NCBI GenBank assembly: GCA_011050675.1
Contig: DRFI01000007.1
Location: forward strand, 1 to 37,952
Reading direction: 5' to 3'
Length of the DNA stretch: 37,952 bases
From: Maribacter sp.
Lineage (GTDB): Bacteria; Bacteroidota; Bacteroidia; Flavobacteriales; Flavobacteriaceae
The notes under the pieces are model-generated. The model saw only the letters and a program-made list of their open reading frames with translations, was not told the origin of the DNA and ran no database searches. This document shows, piece after piece, positions 25,701 through 36,800 of this stretch (its first letter is position 1; every line of letters begins with the position of its first letter). The position numbers and the translations under genes are program-made.

Positions 25701-27336
25701 TTATATCTGTACCTTCGATTAAAATTCCATTTGCAAAAGTACAATTAGCAACATCATATGTATTAATAAAGTCGTCTACATCTTGTTGGGTATTTAAAAC
25801 TATAAGTTCAGTTGGGCAAAACCTGCAAATATCACTTTTACCACCATCAATTATGTTCCATTCAAAATCATCGATTAACTTTTTACGGGCTTCTTCGCCT
25901 TGACAGAACTCACTCATACCAGCGTTAAAATTAACGTCAACTTGAAGTTGTTGAGTACTCCAGCCAAGTAGAGTATTATCATAATTTTGAGTAGATAGAG
26001 ATGTACCTCCAAACATTTCATCCATTAATAAAACATTACTAATATTCCATGAAGCCAAATTTTGATTAAACGAGGTAGTTTGAAAAAACATGGCACTCAT
26101 AAACTTCACATTTGAAACATTCCATTCACTAATATCTTGATTAAAAAGTGGGTTACTTGCAAACATGCCAGACATATATATTGCATTAGAAACATCCCAT
26201 GCACTAATATTATGATTAAAATTTGATGCACTGTTAAACATATCCGTGAAATAGACAACATTACCAACATTCCAATTTTCAATATTTTGATTAAAGGAAT
26301 AAGCTTGTCTAAACATATATGACATTACTACTGTGTTAGAAACATCCCAGTTTGAAATATTACCATTAAAAAGTATTGCAGTGTCGAACATTGCATTCAT
26401 ACTTAATGCTTTAGAAACATCCCAATCATTTAAATCTTGATTAAAAATTTTAGCATTATCAAAAAGATTAGAAAAATTTTCAACATTAGATACATCCCAA
26501 GAACCGATATTACTTCCAATCAATGATTCACAATCTTTAAACATTAATCTTAGTGAAGATAAATTTAAAAAATTGGGAGAATCTTCTGCTGTTACTTTCA
26601 AATTATGGCAACCCCAAAATGCACTTTCCATAGACATCCATTCGATCTGTCCCCATTGATTAACATCAATTAATTTATCTTTATCTCCATCATTATTAAA
26701 ATAAATTCTAGGAAAATCACCTGAAATTGACACTTGGTAAGTTCCAGGGCCATCGAAAGTATGAGTTATTTCACTGGTTACTCCATCATCGAAACTGCCA
26801 TCTCCCCAATTGACTGAGTAATTATAATTTGCTCCTTCAAAAGTTGGTATAGTGATTTGATTATCCTCAGAATAACCTGGATTATCTGTTTTCCAAGTTG
26901 TAACGAAAGGACGTGGTAACTCTACATTTATCACATTGAAATTTATTTGATGTGGGACACTAGGATTCCCTCCTAAATTTAATGCATCGTATGATGTTGC
27001 TTCAACCATATAATCACCTGGAGTTAAGGACTTCCCATTATAATCCCCTAGGATATCTCCAAATAACGCATAAGGTGCAACATTTTCTGTCACGGAACCT
27101 GAAACAGTTCCAAATAAACGTAAATGAACACTTTTAACCGGTCCACTTGTATTGGCTCTAATACTGAACGAAGTATTAGGGTAATCGAGTAAATTGATTG
27201 CTTTATCTTCTGTAATTTCCGTTATATCTTTATCTGTGTCAGCATTGACTAGAATAAAACTGGTAATTGTGGTTTCTTGAGAGAAAACATTGAATGTTAA
27301 AAAAAAGAAATAAAAGAAAATGATTATTTTTTTCAT
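22705..27336 (-). CDS. BspA-like (DUF285) surface repeat protein with T9SS sorting domain
   Basis: The chosen start is the ATG at 27336, which gives signal peptide MKKIIIFFYFFFLTFNVFSQ. The upstream in-frame ATG (27378) would bury it. Of 1543 residues, in order: an N-terminal beta domain with APYALFGD; a PKD-like domain (about 143-215, NWGDGSFDDG); a first DUF285 array (about 258-446); a leucine-rich receptor-L-like block (about 500-770) with repeated LTNLDGLSSL; a CBM96/DNRLRE-like beta domain (about 800-955); a second PKD-like domain (WGDGTFD, about 960-1030); a second DUF285 array (about 1077-1242); a second CBM96-like domain (about 1300-1450); and a C-terminal T9SS tail (about 1460-1543, LSPNPASDRIAL, GMYFVRTVD). 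It is probably exported by the type IX system and attached at the cell surface. Adhesion or polysaccharide binding is inferred from domain families. Confidence 0.88.
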   Translation of the reverse strand: MKKIIIFFYFFFLTFNVFSQETTITSFILVNADTDKDITEITEDKAINLLDYPNTSFSIRANTSGPVKSVHLRLFGTVSGSVTENVAPYALFGDILGDYNGKSLTPGDYMVEATSYDALNLGGNPSVPHQINFNVINVELPRPFVTTWKTDNPGYSEDNQITIPTFEGANYNYSVNWGDGSFDDGVTSEITHTFDGPGTYQVSISGDFPRIYFNNDGDKDKLIDVNQWGQIEWMSMESAFWGCHNLKVTAEDSPNFLNLSSLRLMFKDCESLIGSNIGSWDVSNVENFSNLFDNAKIFNQDLNDWDVSKALSMNAMFDTAILFNGNISNWDVSNTVVMSYMFRQAYSFNQNIENWNVGNVVYFTDMFNSASNFNHNISAWDVSNAIYMSGMFASNPLFNQDISEWNVSNVKFMSAMFFQTTSFNQNLASWNISNVLLMDEMFGGTSLSTQNYDNTLLGWSTQQLQVDVNFNAGMSEFCQGEEARKKLIDDFEWNIIDGGKSDICRFCPTELIVLNTQQDVDDFINTYDVANCTFANGILIEGTDINNLGGLSSLTNIDGFLKIVNTSLINIDELSALTSVRLLVLIKGNSLLTDIGALSSLTTSSFINISDNALLNNVDGLASITHIYSDLIIQNNASLTNLDGLSSLVSISDSFIIKNNASLTNLDGLASLSFLDNDLSIESNPVLTSLDGLLNLDAIGLSLKIQSNSALINLDGLSSITNIYVDLIIANNDNLVNLDGLSNINRIGGELNIIGNDTLSDCTINAVCDSETIVGGTVTISDNNGNCSNISAAMTACIEEEEALVDLIAATYLEGSRNPDPTGPLLRAEYGNREIYLQFDMGSFNSEITSAQLEMQVASDPGNGTLEVFLGSFSNWTENGLSGSNKPESIGSALASISGTHSLGQTKTWDLDVSNLDGEGLVTLIIKHSNGNDVAFASDETNIAPKLLIKSRKVPVVKRAFVTTWETDNKGISDDNQIYISTSPDEIYNFTIDWGDGTFDTEVEGDIIHNYETPGIYQISISGDFPQMYFKAENFLSDSKKIINVNQWGDISWKSMERAFRGCSNLVVFANDAPDLSKVTSLEHMFADATSLSGNFNNWDTTTITNMGSMFYNASYFNSDISDWNTSAVQSMRDMFSNTILFNQDLGEWDTSSVTNMHAMFADASSFNMDISGWNTSSVTWMGYMFKGASSFNQDLSNWNTSLVNYVGFMFKGASSFNNNIGNWSVSKVTDMTEIFDDSGLSDSNYDNILLGWGTQTVINGVVFDANKNQYCSSELVRQNLIDDFGWIISDGGKSDECTEEKVTFDVIDGTYLEGDKNPKANGPLLRAEEGNREIYLKFDLSSFNETINQAQLQMQVSSDPGNGFLEVFKGSSSNWNESSLTGTNKPIAVGNAISSISGEHLVGNTKIWDLDISDISSGDFITLIVRHRNGNDVAFASDETNEAPVLIVHSAGSEFSLSENLFNLSPNPASDRIALEFETSIVLNMIFIYDLTGKLILSETAGDIQADGKYYLDVSDLPNGMYFVRTVDSIGISQQNSMLIEH
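23610..24105 (-). repeat. Second DUF285 repeat array (about 7 units)
   Basis: Units of 24-25 residues with the pattern MF-x-A-S-x-FN-x-D/N-I/L-x-x-W-N/D-T-S-S/A. The W(N/D)TS form is used in most units here, unlike the W(D/N)VSN form of the other array in the same protein. Confidence 0.8.
25999..26562 (-). repeat. First DUF285 repeat array (about 8 units)
   Basis: Units of 24-25 residues such as WDVSNTVVMSYMFRQAYSFN and WDVSNAIYMSGMFASNPLFN. The W(D/N)VSN signature dominates. These are BspA-type solenoid repeats. Confidence 0.8.
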
Positions 27337-27426
27337 GTTGGTTGGTTGTTTGCAAGTGAGATAAATGTTCCCCAACAAAATACAAGAATGGTTATTAAAT
27401 TATTAAAAATACTTCTCTATTTAGAC

Positions 27427-27460
27427 CAAATGTAAAATTTAACGGTAACGTGTTATCAAA
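27427..27460 (-). promoter_or_regulatory. Probable promoter of the BspA-like gene
   Basis: On the minus strand TTTG (27457-27460), a 22-nt gap, then TACATTTG (27427-27434), a full -7 match. The predicted 5' UTR is about 85 nt. The gap is at the upper end of the usual range. Confidence 0.45.
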
Positions 27461-27838
27461 ATTAATATAGCGCTCAAGGACTTTGACCAATTTAAAACCC
27501 TTCTATGTATTAAGATTTTTAACCAATTCTATTTAAAAATTTTAGTGTCAAAAGTATTCTTAGAAAGGAATATGAATTTTAAACAAGCAAAACTTTCAAA
27601 TAAAGTAATAAATATGAGTTCTGAATGTAGAGAATTTACCTCTTATTTGATTTTTACTTTCAATGACAATTAAATCATTTTTTTTATCAATAAGATCTAT
27701 GATTTTTCAAGCTTTCCTTTCTTATACAAAACAAGCTTCGAAGAGTTAAACCCTCAGTATTAAATTCAATAAATATAGCCAAAACTCTCAAACTACGAAA
27801 GGTATGTAAGTATTAGAAGAAGTTATATAAAAGAAACA
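27461..27838. other. Gene-free AT-rich spacer
   Basis: Between the BspA-like promoter and the terminator of the giant gene I see no RNA gene, repeat or convincing coding sequence. A 33-codon ORF at 27572-27673 (+) has no homology I recognise and no promoter, and I do not call it. Confidence 0.5.
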
Positions 27839-27870
27839 AAAAAGGCCCTAATTATTATTAGAGCCTTTTT
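27839..27870 (-). terminator. Terminator of the giant surface-protein gene
   Basis: Arms of 13 nt (AAAAAGGCCCTAA and TTAGAGCCTTTTT on the plus strand) around a 6-nt loop, 16 bp after the stop codon. In minus-strand RNA the single non-Watson-Crick position is a U-G wobble, while in plus-strand RNA it is a C-A mismatch, so it favours the minus strand. Confidence 0.8.
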
Positions 27871-27885
27871 GCTATTCTTTTAAAA

Positions 27886-30800
27886 TTATTCTACTACACC
27901 AGAAGGCTTTTGTCCTTCAACATTAAAGTTTGATAACAGCACTGCAAAGTCGGCTAAAGTTATAAAACCATCGCCATTAAAGTCAGCATTTGGATTATAC
28001 CCCGGATCTACTTGAGATAAATTTAGTAATGAGGATAAAATCGCAAAATCAACTTGGCTAACCACATTGTCAATAACATTCGTATTACCCATAAGCAATT
28101 CACCCATATCAATTGAATAGGTCGGGGCCTCTATTGTAATCGTTTGCACTACCTGTAAAGAATTGGAATATTTCAGTGCAAGCTCGTAAGTACCAAATGC
28201 AATATTGTTTACCATCATTAGCCCACTTTCATCTGCTGTAGCACTCAAATCATATAAAGGTATTGAAGACCCTACTTCATATAACTTGACAGTATAATCT
28301 CCACTATGGTTATCGCGGGCTTGTAAATTTGCTGTAATAGTAATATCTGCCGTCGTTGTATTAGGATCATAAAGTAAAGTGACTACATTAGAAGTACTAC
28401 TCACTTGCATGTCCGGTGCATATGCACTTTTAGAAGTCACGGCCACAATTTGATTCAGACCCCCTTCTGGAGTATCGTTTCCAAATGCGGTCTGCAGTAA
28501 TACTACAGGTATATCAACAGTTCCTCCTGCACCTATTAAACCAGTATACAAGACCTTATCCATAGCTTCATTGGCATAATATGTTTCATCTGGCACATTG
28601 AATGCGGGATTTCCAGTAGCGATAAAAAGTCTAGAATCCATTAACATTAAAGAAACCACATCGCCTGGGGTGCCAGTTACCGTAACAGTCTGATTCAAAT
28701 CATTTACCGTTGCAGAGCTAGTACTTACACCGACCACCGAAATGATTGGAGCAACTGGGGCTTGTAAAGCAGCAATCGCTTGCCCTCCACCTAGGGATCC
28801 GTCTTCATAAATACTAGTAGTTATAGTTGAGGCATCATTAAAAGTAATAGTTACGGTTGCTCCTACGAGCTCAAATCCAGATACAGATCCGGCAGCTCCA
28901 GCGCCTGCTACGTCTTGTATACTATTAGGATCTATGTCTACAGAAAAAGTGAAACTTTCCCCAGGGTCAAATTGATTGAATCCTATGCTCATAATATCAT
29001 AACCTCCTTGTCTTGGTTGTGAAAAAGGAGTTGTACAAATATCAGCTGGCACTTTCAAACCTACAAGATCAGCTCCGGTATTCGCTTCAAAGCATTTGGC
29101 CGTGGCATCACCGCCAGTACCCGAAGGGTCAAAAATCATATCAGGTAGAATAGCAGTACTCAAGTCAATAGTTACATCGGTAATTTGTAGACCTCCTGAA
29201 GAATTATTGGTTATCTGAAGGCTTCCTGCTGTATATGTACTTGTATCTAAATCAGCATCAGGTGTCATTTGTATTAAGACCGATGGACCAATAATTGCAT
29301 TGGGGTTAAATTCAAGTACAATCACATTAGAGGCAATACTATTCTCGCCATTTGGTCCATCATTTACTACAGATATGAAATGGTTCAATCCTCCATCGGG
29401 GGTACCTGTAGTTCCAGGAGTTTGTGTTAAAATAACTGGTACAATGGCCATCCCGTTTGCATCCAAAACAACTTGATAAAGTTGTTTTGCCATTGCTTCA
29501 TTGGCTTCAAATAAATCAATATCATATCCTACGCTTGGGTTACCTTGATCAAGATATAATCGACCATCAACTCTCAATAAAGTTACCGAGGCATTTGGTG
29601 TACCATTTATTTCTATTAATTGATTGGCATCTGTTACCAAACGTGAAGTATTTAAGCCGTCAACTAAAATAGATGGTGCGATAATAGCATTACTAACGAT
29701 GTCTACAATAGCATCAGATCCACCTATAGATCCTTCGTCAAATAGACTCGTCGCATAAACTGCGCCACTTGCAAATTCAATTCTAACCGTTGCTCCGATC
29801 AACTCAAAGCCAGAAACCGAACCGGCATCACCCGAAGTAATATCTCCTTTAATAGTGGTTGGATCAATATCAACACCAAAATTATAACTCTCTCCTGGAT
29901 TGAAATCCGTAAAATTCATTGTCAGAATATCATACCCTTCTTCAACATCAATGCCATTATGAAATTTATCAAACACATCGGTACAATCTGGATCACCTTG
30001 ACCGGTACCGTTATTCCCAGGAACCGTAAGACCTACAGCAGTAGCTGAATTTCCACCACTACCTGTTAATAGACACCTCGCTACAGAATCACCGGCAGTA
30101 CCCACGGGGTCGAACACCACATCTTTCATAAATCCTGTAGATAAATCTATTTGAATATTAACAATCTCTTCCTCACCTATGTTTGAAATTAAAAAGGAAT
30201 TAGCATTATATGTGGAAGCATCCAAGGTCATTCCAGGATTCACCTGTACAGTAGCTGCAGGATTATTAGTTTCAGTTGCCGTAACATTCCAAGTGAAGTT
30301 GACATCTGTACTAACTGTTGGTGTACAGGCATCAGTTACAGTAACCGTTACATCGTATGGACTATCAGCTGAAGCACCGTTAACCACACCAACTGCTTGC
30401 TGCGATTCTGCCAAACTCGTACTTTGTGGATTGCCACTAAACTCATTTACATGTGACAATACCATACGATCTAATGCATGACTACTTGAACGTACCGATA
30501 TTAAAACGTTATATGTACCTGGAGTATCGAAACGCGCAAAAATTTGGTGACCATCATTATCACTCGTAAATGTAGACCATGTCCAATTCGTAGAGCCACT
30601 GGAGAATACTTTTAACCAACCATTACCTCCAGCACCTTGTGGAACATTACCTGTGCAATCGTTTGATGAATTGGATCCTTTTGGACAAATGATAGTTCCG
30701 TTACCACCTTTTTGACCATAAAAAGAATCTCCTTCTATTTTCAACCAAGTATCATTGTGATCCGTTGCACTGGTACCATTACCTACTTGGGTGCGCCATT

Positions 30801-33800
30801 GAAATCGATACGTTCCCGTTGTAGTAATTTCTACTGGGTAACTGATAGTAGAATTTCCTTGGGAATTTAAAAACTGACTGCCCTCCCAAACAATAAAATC
30901 GCTACCTGTTGCAGAACCTGGGCTGTTTATATTGGGAGAGGTTGAACCAGCCGCATTCGTCCAGCTACCTGGAAGGCTTTTGGCAGATTCCATTTCTATT
31001 ACCACAATTCCGTTTTCTTCAATAAATGCACCATCAGTTCCACTACCTGTTCCTGAAAGTAAAGTACCTGAAATCAATCCTGTGCTTTCGTCAATAGTAA
31101 GGTCGCCAGGCAGATTTTCTGCACTATACGTTAGCGGACCACATGCAGGTGAAGTACCATCAATAGCTACTATAGGCAAATTAATTACGTCTCCTTCGAC
31201 TGCAACTTGCGCCCCTGGATTAGTTACCATTGGACCTTCGCCCATGGTTGGTGTAACACTTAATATCTCAATACCCTTTATCGCTGGGTTTTGATTTCCT
31301 TTTAAAAAGTTAATATTTAATGTTCCATCAGCAACATTAACTTGAAAAGATTCGACTTTCGCAATATTCACATCAGATCCATCTCCCGAAGGTCTATAAT
31401 CTTCAAGCACAAGTTGATTCTCTATTTGCACATCGAATATGCGATTGTTTGCAACAACATTATCTTCATTTGCCCAATTTTCATTAAACAATAGATTTAC
31501 TTGATAAACGCCGTCACCAGTTGGAAAACTCCATTGCATGTTATCTGGATTTTCAGCATCACTATATCGCTCCGTCTGAAATACGGTATCAGGATACCCT
31601 GTGTTATTTTCTACCAAGGCTGTTGCTGCACCATAGGTTTTATCAACAGCAGGAGGTGAAATATTTAAATATGGAGAAGGCGTTCCGATTACTGCGGTTC
31701 CACCTGTGCCAGATGCACGCTGATCTTCTTCAAAATCACCAACCACATCAGTAATTAAACCACCACCCGCATTAATTCTGTAAAGTACAGTAGTAGCAGG
31801 CTCCCCTGATACTACTGAGCTAGAAATAACCGAACCGTCATCATAACCTACGATAAGGCTGGCAGTCTTACCTTCTGCGGTACCCATATGTACAATTGTA
31901 ACTTCTGTAGTTTCCCCAGGGTTTAGTAAACTGAATCCTGAATTTGATGAAATCATAAATTCACTTGCATCGGTTCCTCCAAGTTGAACACTAGTAATAA
32001 TTATGCCTGTATTACCAGAAGAGTGTGTCAAGGCTACAGTTTCAGTACTCCCTGCCGCAATACTGACGTCAGTGGGTACTGTAAGTATACCAGCTACCAA
32101 TGTTGTTCCGCTAGGATTATCATTTCCTAGAAATTCCATATTCTTCATTTTACCACCACCACCTTTAGTATTAGACCCTGCAGTTAAATGAATACCGTCA
32201 CCGGAGACAATAGCCTGAGTACCATGTCGTTCAGTAATTAAGTCTGCTCTAGAAGTCCAATTTCCTGTTGAAGGATTAAAAGATTCCGTAGTTTTTACAG
32301 CGTCATTGACCGTATTTCCTTGAAGATCATCTTCAATTTCACCACCGATTACGTATAATTCATTCTGATAAACAGCAACCGAGGCCGCTGCTCTAGGTGT
32401 AGGTATATTTTGTGTTGATGGCAAAGTCGACCATGCACCAGCAGTAAAATCATATACATCAACTTCAGCTATAAGCGGATTGAAAGTACCACCTGGACCT
32501 CCTGATTGACGACCACCAGCAACATATAACTTATCTCCGATTACACCGGCATGAAAGTGATCTCTTGCTTTAGGTACATCGGTCAATGTGGTCCAAATTC
32601 CTGTAGCAGGGTCAAACTCGTCAAACCAAGGTATAAATCCTCCATCATGACCATCAGTGTTTCCTGCAATTACATAAAACTTATTATTGTAGACTACTAA
32701 TCCAGCTGACCCCCTTTTACGAGTAGTTGGTACTGCTGGGCCTTGTACCCAATTGTCAGTTGCCGGGTTATATGCCCAAACAAAATCTGCAGGCACTTCA
32801 TTCGGAAATGCATTATCCTTAAAGGCTCCTATCACCCAGATAAGACCATTATATTCAACTGCTTGAAAATGATTAAAATCAGAAGGAGCTGAAGCCGTTA
32901 TAGTGCTCCAAGTCTTAGCTTGATAATCATATACATCTAAATTAGCCGGATTTTCTCTTCCTCCAAACAAATAGAACTTATCACCTGCCTGAACAAAAGA
33001 ACACTCATGTCTTGCGGTGTGATTTTCATCATCGTTTTGTGCTGTCCATGTTTGTGAAACAGGAGGTTGAGCACTCAATATTTCAATCCCTTTAATAGCA
33101 GGATTTTCATTAAATTGAATAAAATCGATATTTAGGTCACCGTCAGTCACATTCACCAAAAATGTTTCCACTTTAGCAATATTTATTTCGGTACCATCTA
33201 CTGAAGGACGATAATCATCTAAGACATTTTGCCCCTCAATTTCTACATCAAAAATGCGATAATTATTAGCGTTTGCATTTTCATTCGCCCAATTCTCATT
33301 AAATAGTAAGTTTACTCGAAAATTACCATTACCAGTTGGAAAACTCCATTGCATATTATCAGGCTCTGGAAGATTGTTATAACGCTCAGTAGCAAATAAG
33401 GCATCTGGATATCCCGTTGTATTCGCAAAAGCACCAGGTAATACGGCTCCAAAAGTTAAATCTAAAGTAGTAGAATTTACATACTGGGAAGGTGTACCGT
33501 TAACGGCATTTCCTCCAGGAGCACCAGTGGCTTTCTGATCTTCTTCCCAAGCTATTATTGAACTATCGTTAGAGGCAGTCAAAGCCCCACCTGTGTTGAC
33601 GCGGTAGAGCACCGTATTTGGCGCATTTGAATCGGTAACATTCCAAGTAATATTAAGAACAACCGGGTCGCTTGAAGGTTTATCAACAGTTACTGTTACT
33701 GCATACGGACTATTTGCAGCAGCACCAGAACTTATACTACCAAATATCAAACCCGTTGTTGGTTCGATCTGAATTCCTGTAGGAAGATTAATTGCACTAT

Positions 33801-36800
33801 ACGCAAAGTTTTCACTACTATTTCCTCCGCTTGCTTGTACCGTTAAATTAATAAGATCTCCCTCTACACTAGACTGATTTGCTATAGGATTTACGGTTAT
33901 AGGAGTTACAAAAGCTCCATTGATGCTTAGAATTTCAATGGCGTTAATTAGTGGGTTTTCAACTACATGACCAAATTCTATATTCAGAACACCATCATTG
34001 ACCGTAACTGGGTATTCAAACATTCCCCCAGTTGCATTACCAAAGGCTGCTACTAAATCTAAATTATTCTGTACAAGTTGGCCTTCCATTGAAATATCAA
34101 AAACTCGCTGTCCTTCTGTACCTGTTCCTGCATAGCCATTACCCATATACAAACGCACAAAATAATTTCCATCAGGTACATCAAAAGTCCATTGCATTTC
34201 AGGTGCAGTAACAGGGTCCCAGCGCTCATTTGCAAAAAGTGCTTGAGGTGCATAAGCTGGTACAGAAGCATCTCTACCTGTAATATTGTGTGTAGAATGA
34301 TTGCCTAAATTAACCCCATAAGCAATACCATTAAAAGTACCAGATTGTGCACCGGTAGCCGTAATACCTACCCAATTCGGATTGGGCGCATCTGTGGCTG
34401 TAATGGTTGTCCCATTAGTTCGAATACGCAAAATAGGTGTCGGTTCATTTGCTACAGTTATAGTGAAAGTTTGTTCCGTAAATAAACCTTTATTATCTGT
34501 GGCTCTAACCGTAATTTGACTTGTAGCCGCCGAAGTGGGAAATGTGAGGTTGAGCGAATTTGCTGAAATAGTGGCTCCTATTGCAGTATTGGTATTCCCT
34601 TCTAACGTATAGCTCAAATTACTGTCTCCCCCATCATCACTAAAATAATCGTTAAGATTAAAAGCGGTCGGACTTGCTCCTACTAGCACATTTAAGTTTG
34701 GTAATGTTTGTTCAATGCTAGGTTGACCGCCTTGCACATTAATGTAATCCCATGTACCTTCTAATTCAGCTCCAGAGGTATTCGAAGTACCTATTAAACC
34801 TACTACTAGGGCATTATTACTATTTTGAATAGCTGATAATATGCTGCCTTGAGCGGTAATAGTACCCAAGGTTTGTGCAGTTCCGTTGTCAATTTTATAT
34901 TGTGCAGTAACTACGCCAGTGGTCGCATCAACTACAAAGAAAAGTATCATATCGTTCGTAGGGCGATTGCCAACTGCAATGGTTGTTTCTATTGGCGTTT
35001 GAATTATATTATTTATTTCCTGTATAGCTGTTAATCCACTTTGAGTAATTACAAATTTGATATAATTACTTTGTGTGCCATCACCTATAAAAATACCTAA
35101 TTCACCTGCTGCAGGGGATGCAGAATCATATAATTGTAAAGGGGAATTAAAATTAAAAAGCCGGCTTTCTATAGTAAACCCTCCCGTATTTTGATCAACG
35201 TTTACACCGAACTGAAATCCTTTTTCCTGAGTATTCACAGACCCAGAGGCGGAACCTGATGTCATCTGCATAGTCATAGCTCCAACTGCCCCTCCAAGTA
35301 AATCATTTGGGTTAGGGTCGTTCGGGTCGTCTACACGATCTAGCCAGTTGATCCAGTTACCGTTGCTGTCACCATTATTCATTAAGCCTGTAAAACCTAA
35401 CCCCTTATACCCTAATAATTCAGGGTTATCAGATAATAGTTCATTCAATACGGGTAGGTCAAATGCATCACTTCCCGAATCCGTCGGATCACCTAATTGA
35501 AAGGGATCACTTGCATCATCAATACCATCGTTGTCATCATCAGAATCGTTTAAATCAGATACAAAGGGAGCTCCTGCGCTTTTATCAAAATCCTCAGGTT
35601 GATTAGCACCGCTACAAATTACATCCTCGACTGACTCATTTGTATCTTTATTTTCAATTTCATCTTCATTAGTATACCCATCGAAATCGTTATCTGCTGT
35701 TGTACTATAGCCTGCTTCTCCAGGTAAAATACATACAACAAAATCTTGTGGTTCAAGAATAACGATATTACCATTAAAAGTGGCTACCCATATCGTACCA
35801 GGAAAAGGGTCTGCATCACCATTACAAGTAACCCCTAAAGCATTACCACCAAAATTAGATGCAAAATTTTCATTCAAATCCTCTAAGAGTCCGTTCGTGT
35901 CTAATTGAACACGTTTTAATTGCCCTCCATTTTTACCAACAATTAAGTCTCCTTGCATAGCTCCTGCAAAGTTTGAAGCTGTGTATTCATCTATTCCATT
36001 TGTATTGTTACTCCAAGTGGTTATCAAAACATCATCTGGGCCATCTGGGTTAGTCATTCCTGGTCCACGCCAATCGCCTTGTCGCGGTTCACCAAGAGTA
36101 ACTGGTATAGGAGGCCAGTTTGCAGGTAGCGCGATACTAGCATCAGTGGTGGAACCCGGTGTGGAACCATCAGGATCATATGTAAGCGTTCTCCATACTT
36201 CTAGGCCAGAAACTCCATTAACAGTAGGGTTGGTAAATAAACCTGCACCTGCCGGATTTGCTCTTACTGGTGCTGGGTGTCCCCCATAAAAACTTCCGAA
36301 AACATAATTTTGAATATCATCGGTAATCAAAGTCAAATGATCTTCATTGTTTACTTGTTCTCCATATAGGTCATCATCACTACTACCCGGTTCATCCGGA
36401 TTGTAATTGTTGGTAACCGTACCATCAATACCTTCATTCCAAGGTAAACCACCCCAACCACCATTGGCTCCATTGTCTGTAGCGTATACTTTTCCATCCT
36501 GCGTTACAGTTAGGTCAAATGAATTTCGGTATCCCGGGGAGAATATTTGAACTGGCCCACCAACGACTACCATTGCTTGATTTAATCCGTCGTTACCACC
36601 CCATGGATCATTCACATCGATTCCATTGTAATTAGCATTATCAGGATCAGTAATTCCATTTGTATTGGTCCGAGTAGGATCATCAAGCGTAGGAATATCA
36701 TATATATAATCTCTAGTGCCGTCATTTTGCACGCTCATAGCCTCTAACATACTAAGATTTACAGACAATATAGCTGCCGAAAGCGCGTATTCCGTTGTCC

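Noticed and set aside
27572..27673. 33-codon ORF in the spacer before the giant gene's terminator
   Set aside because: No recognisable sequence, no promoter, and chance ORFs of this size are expected in AT-rich DNA.
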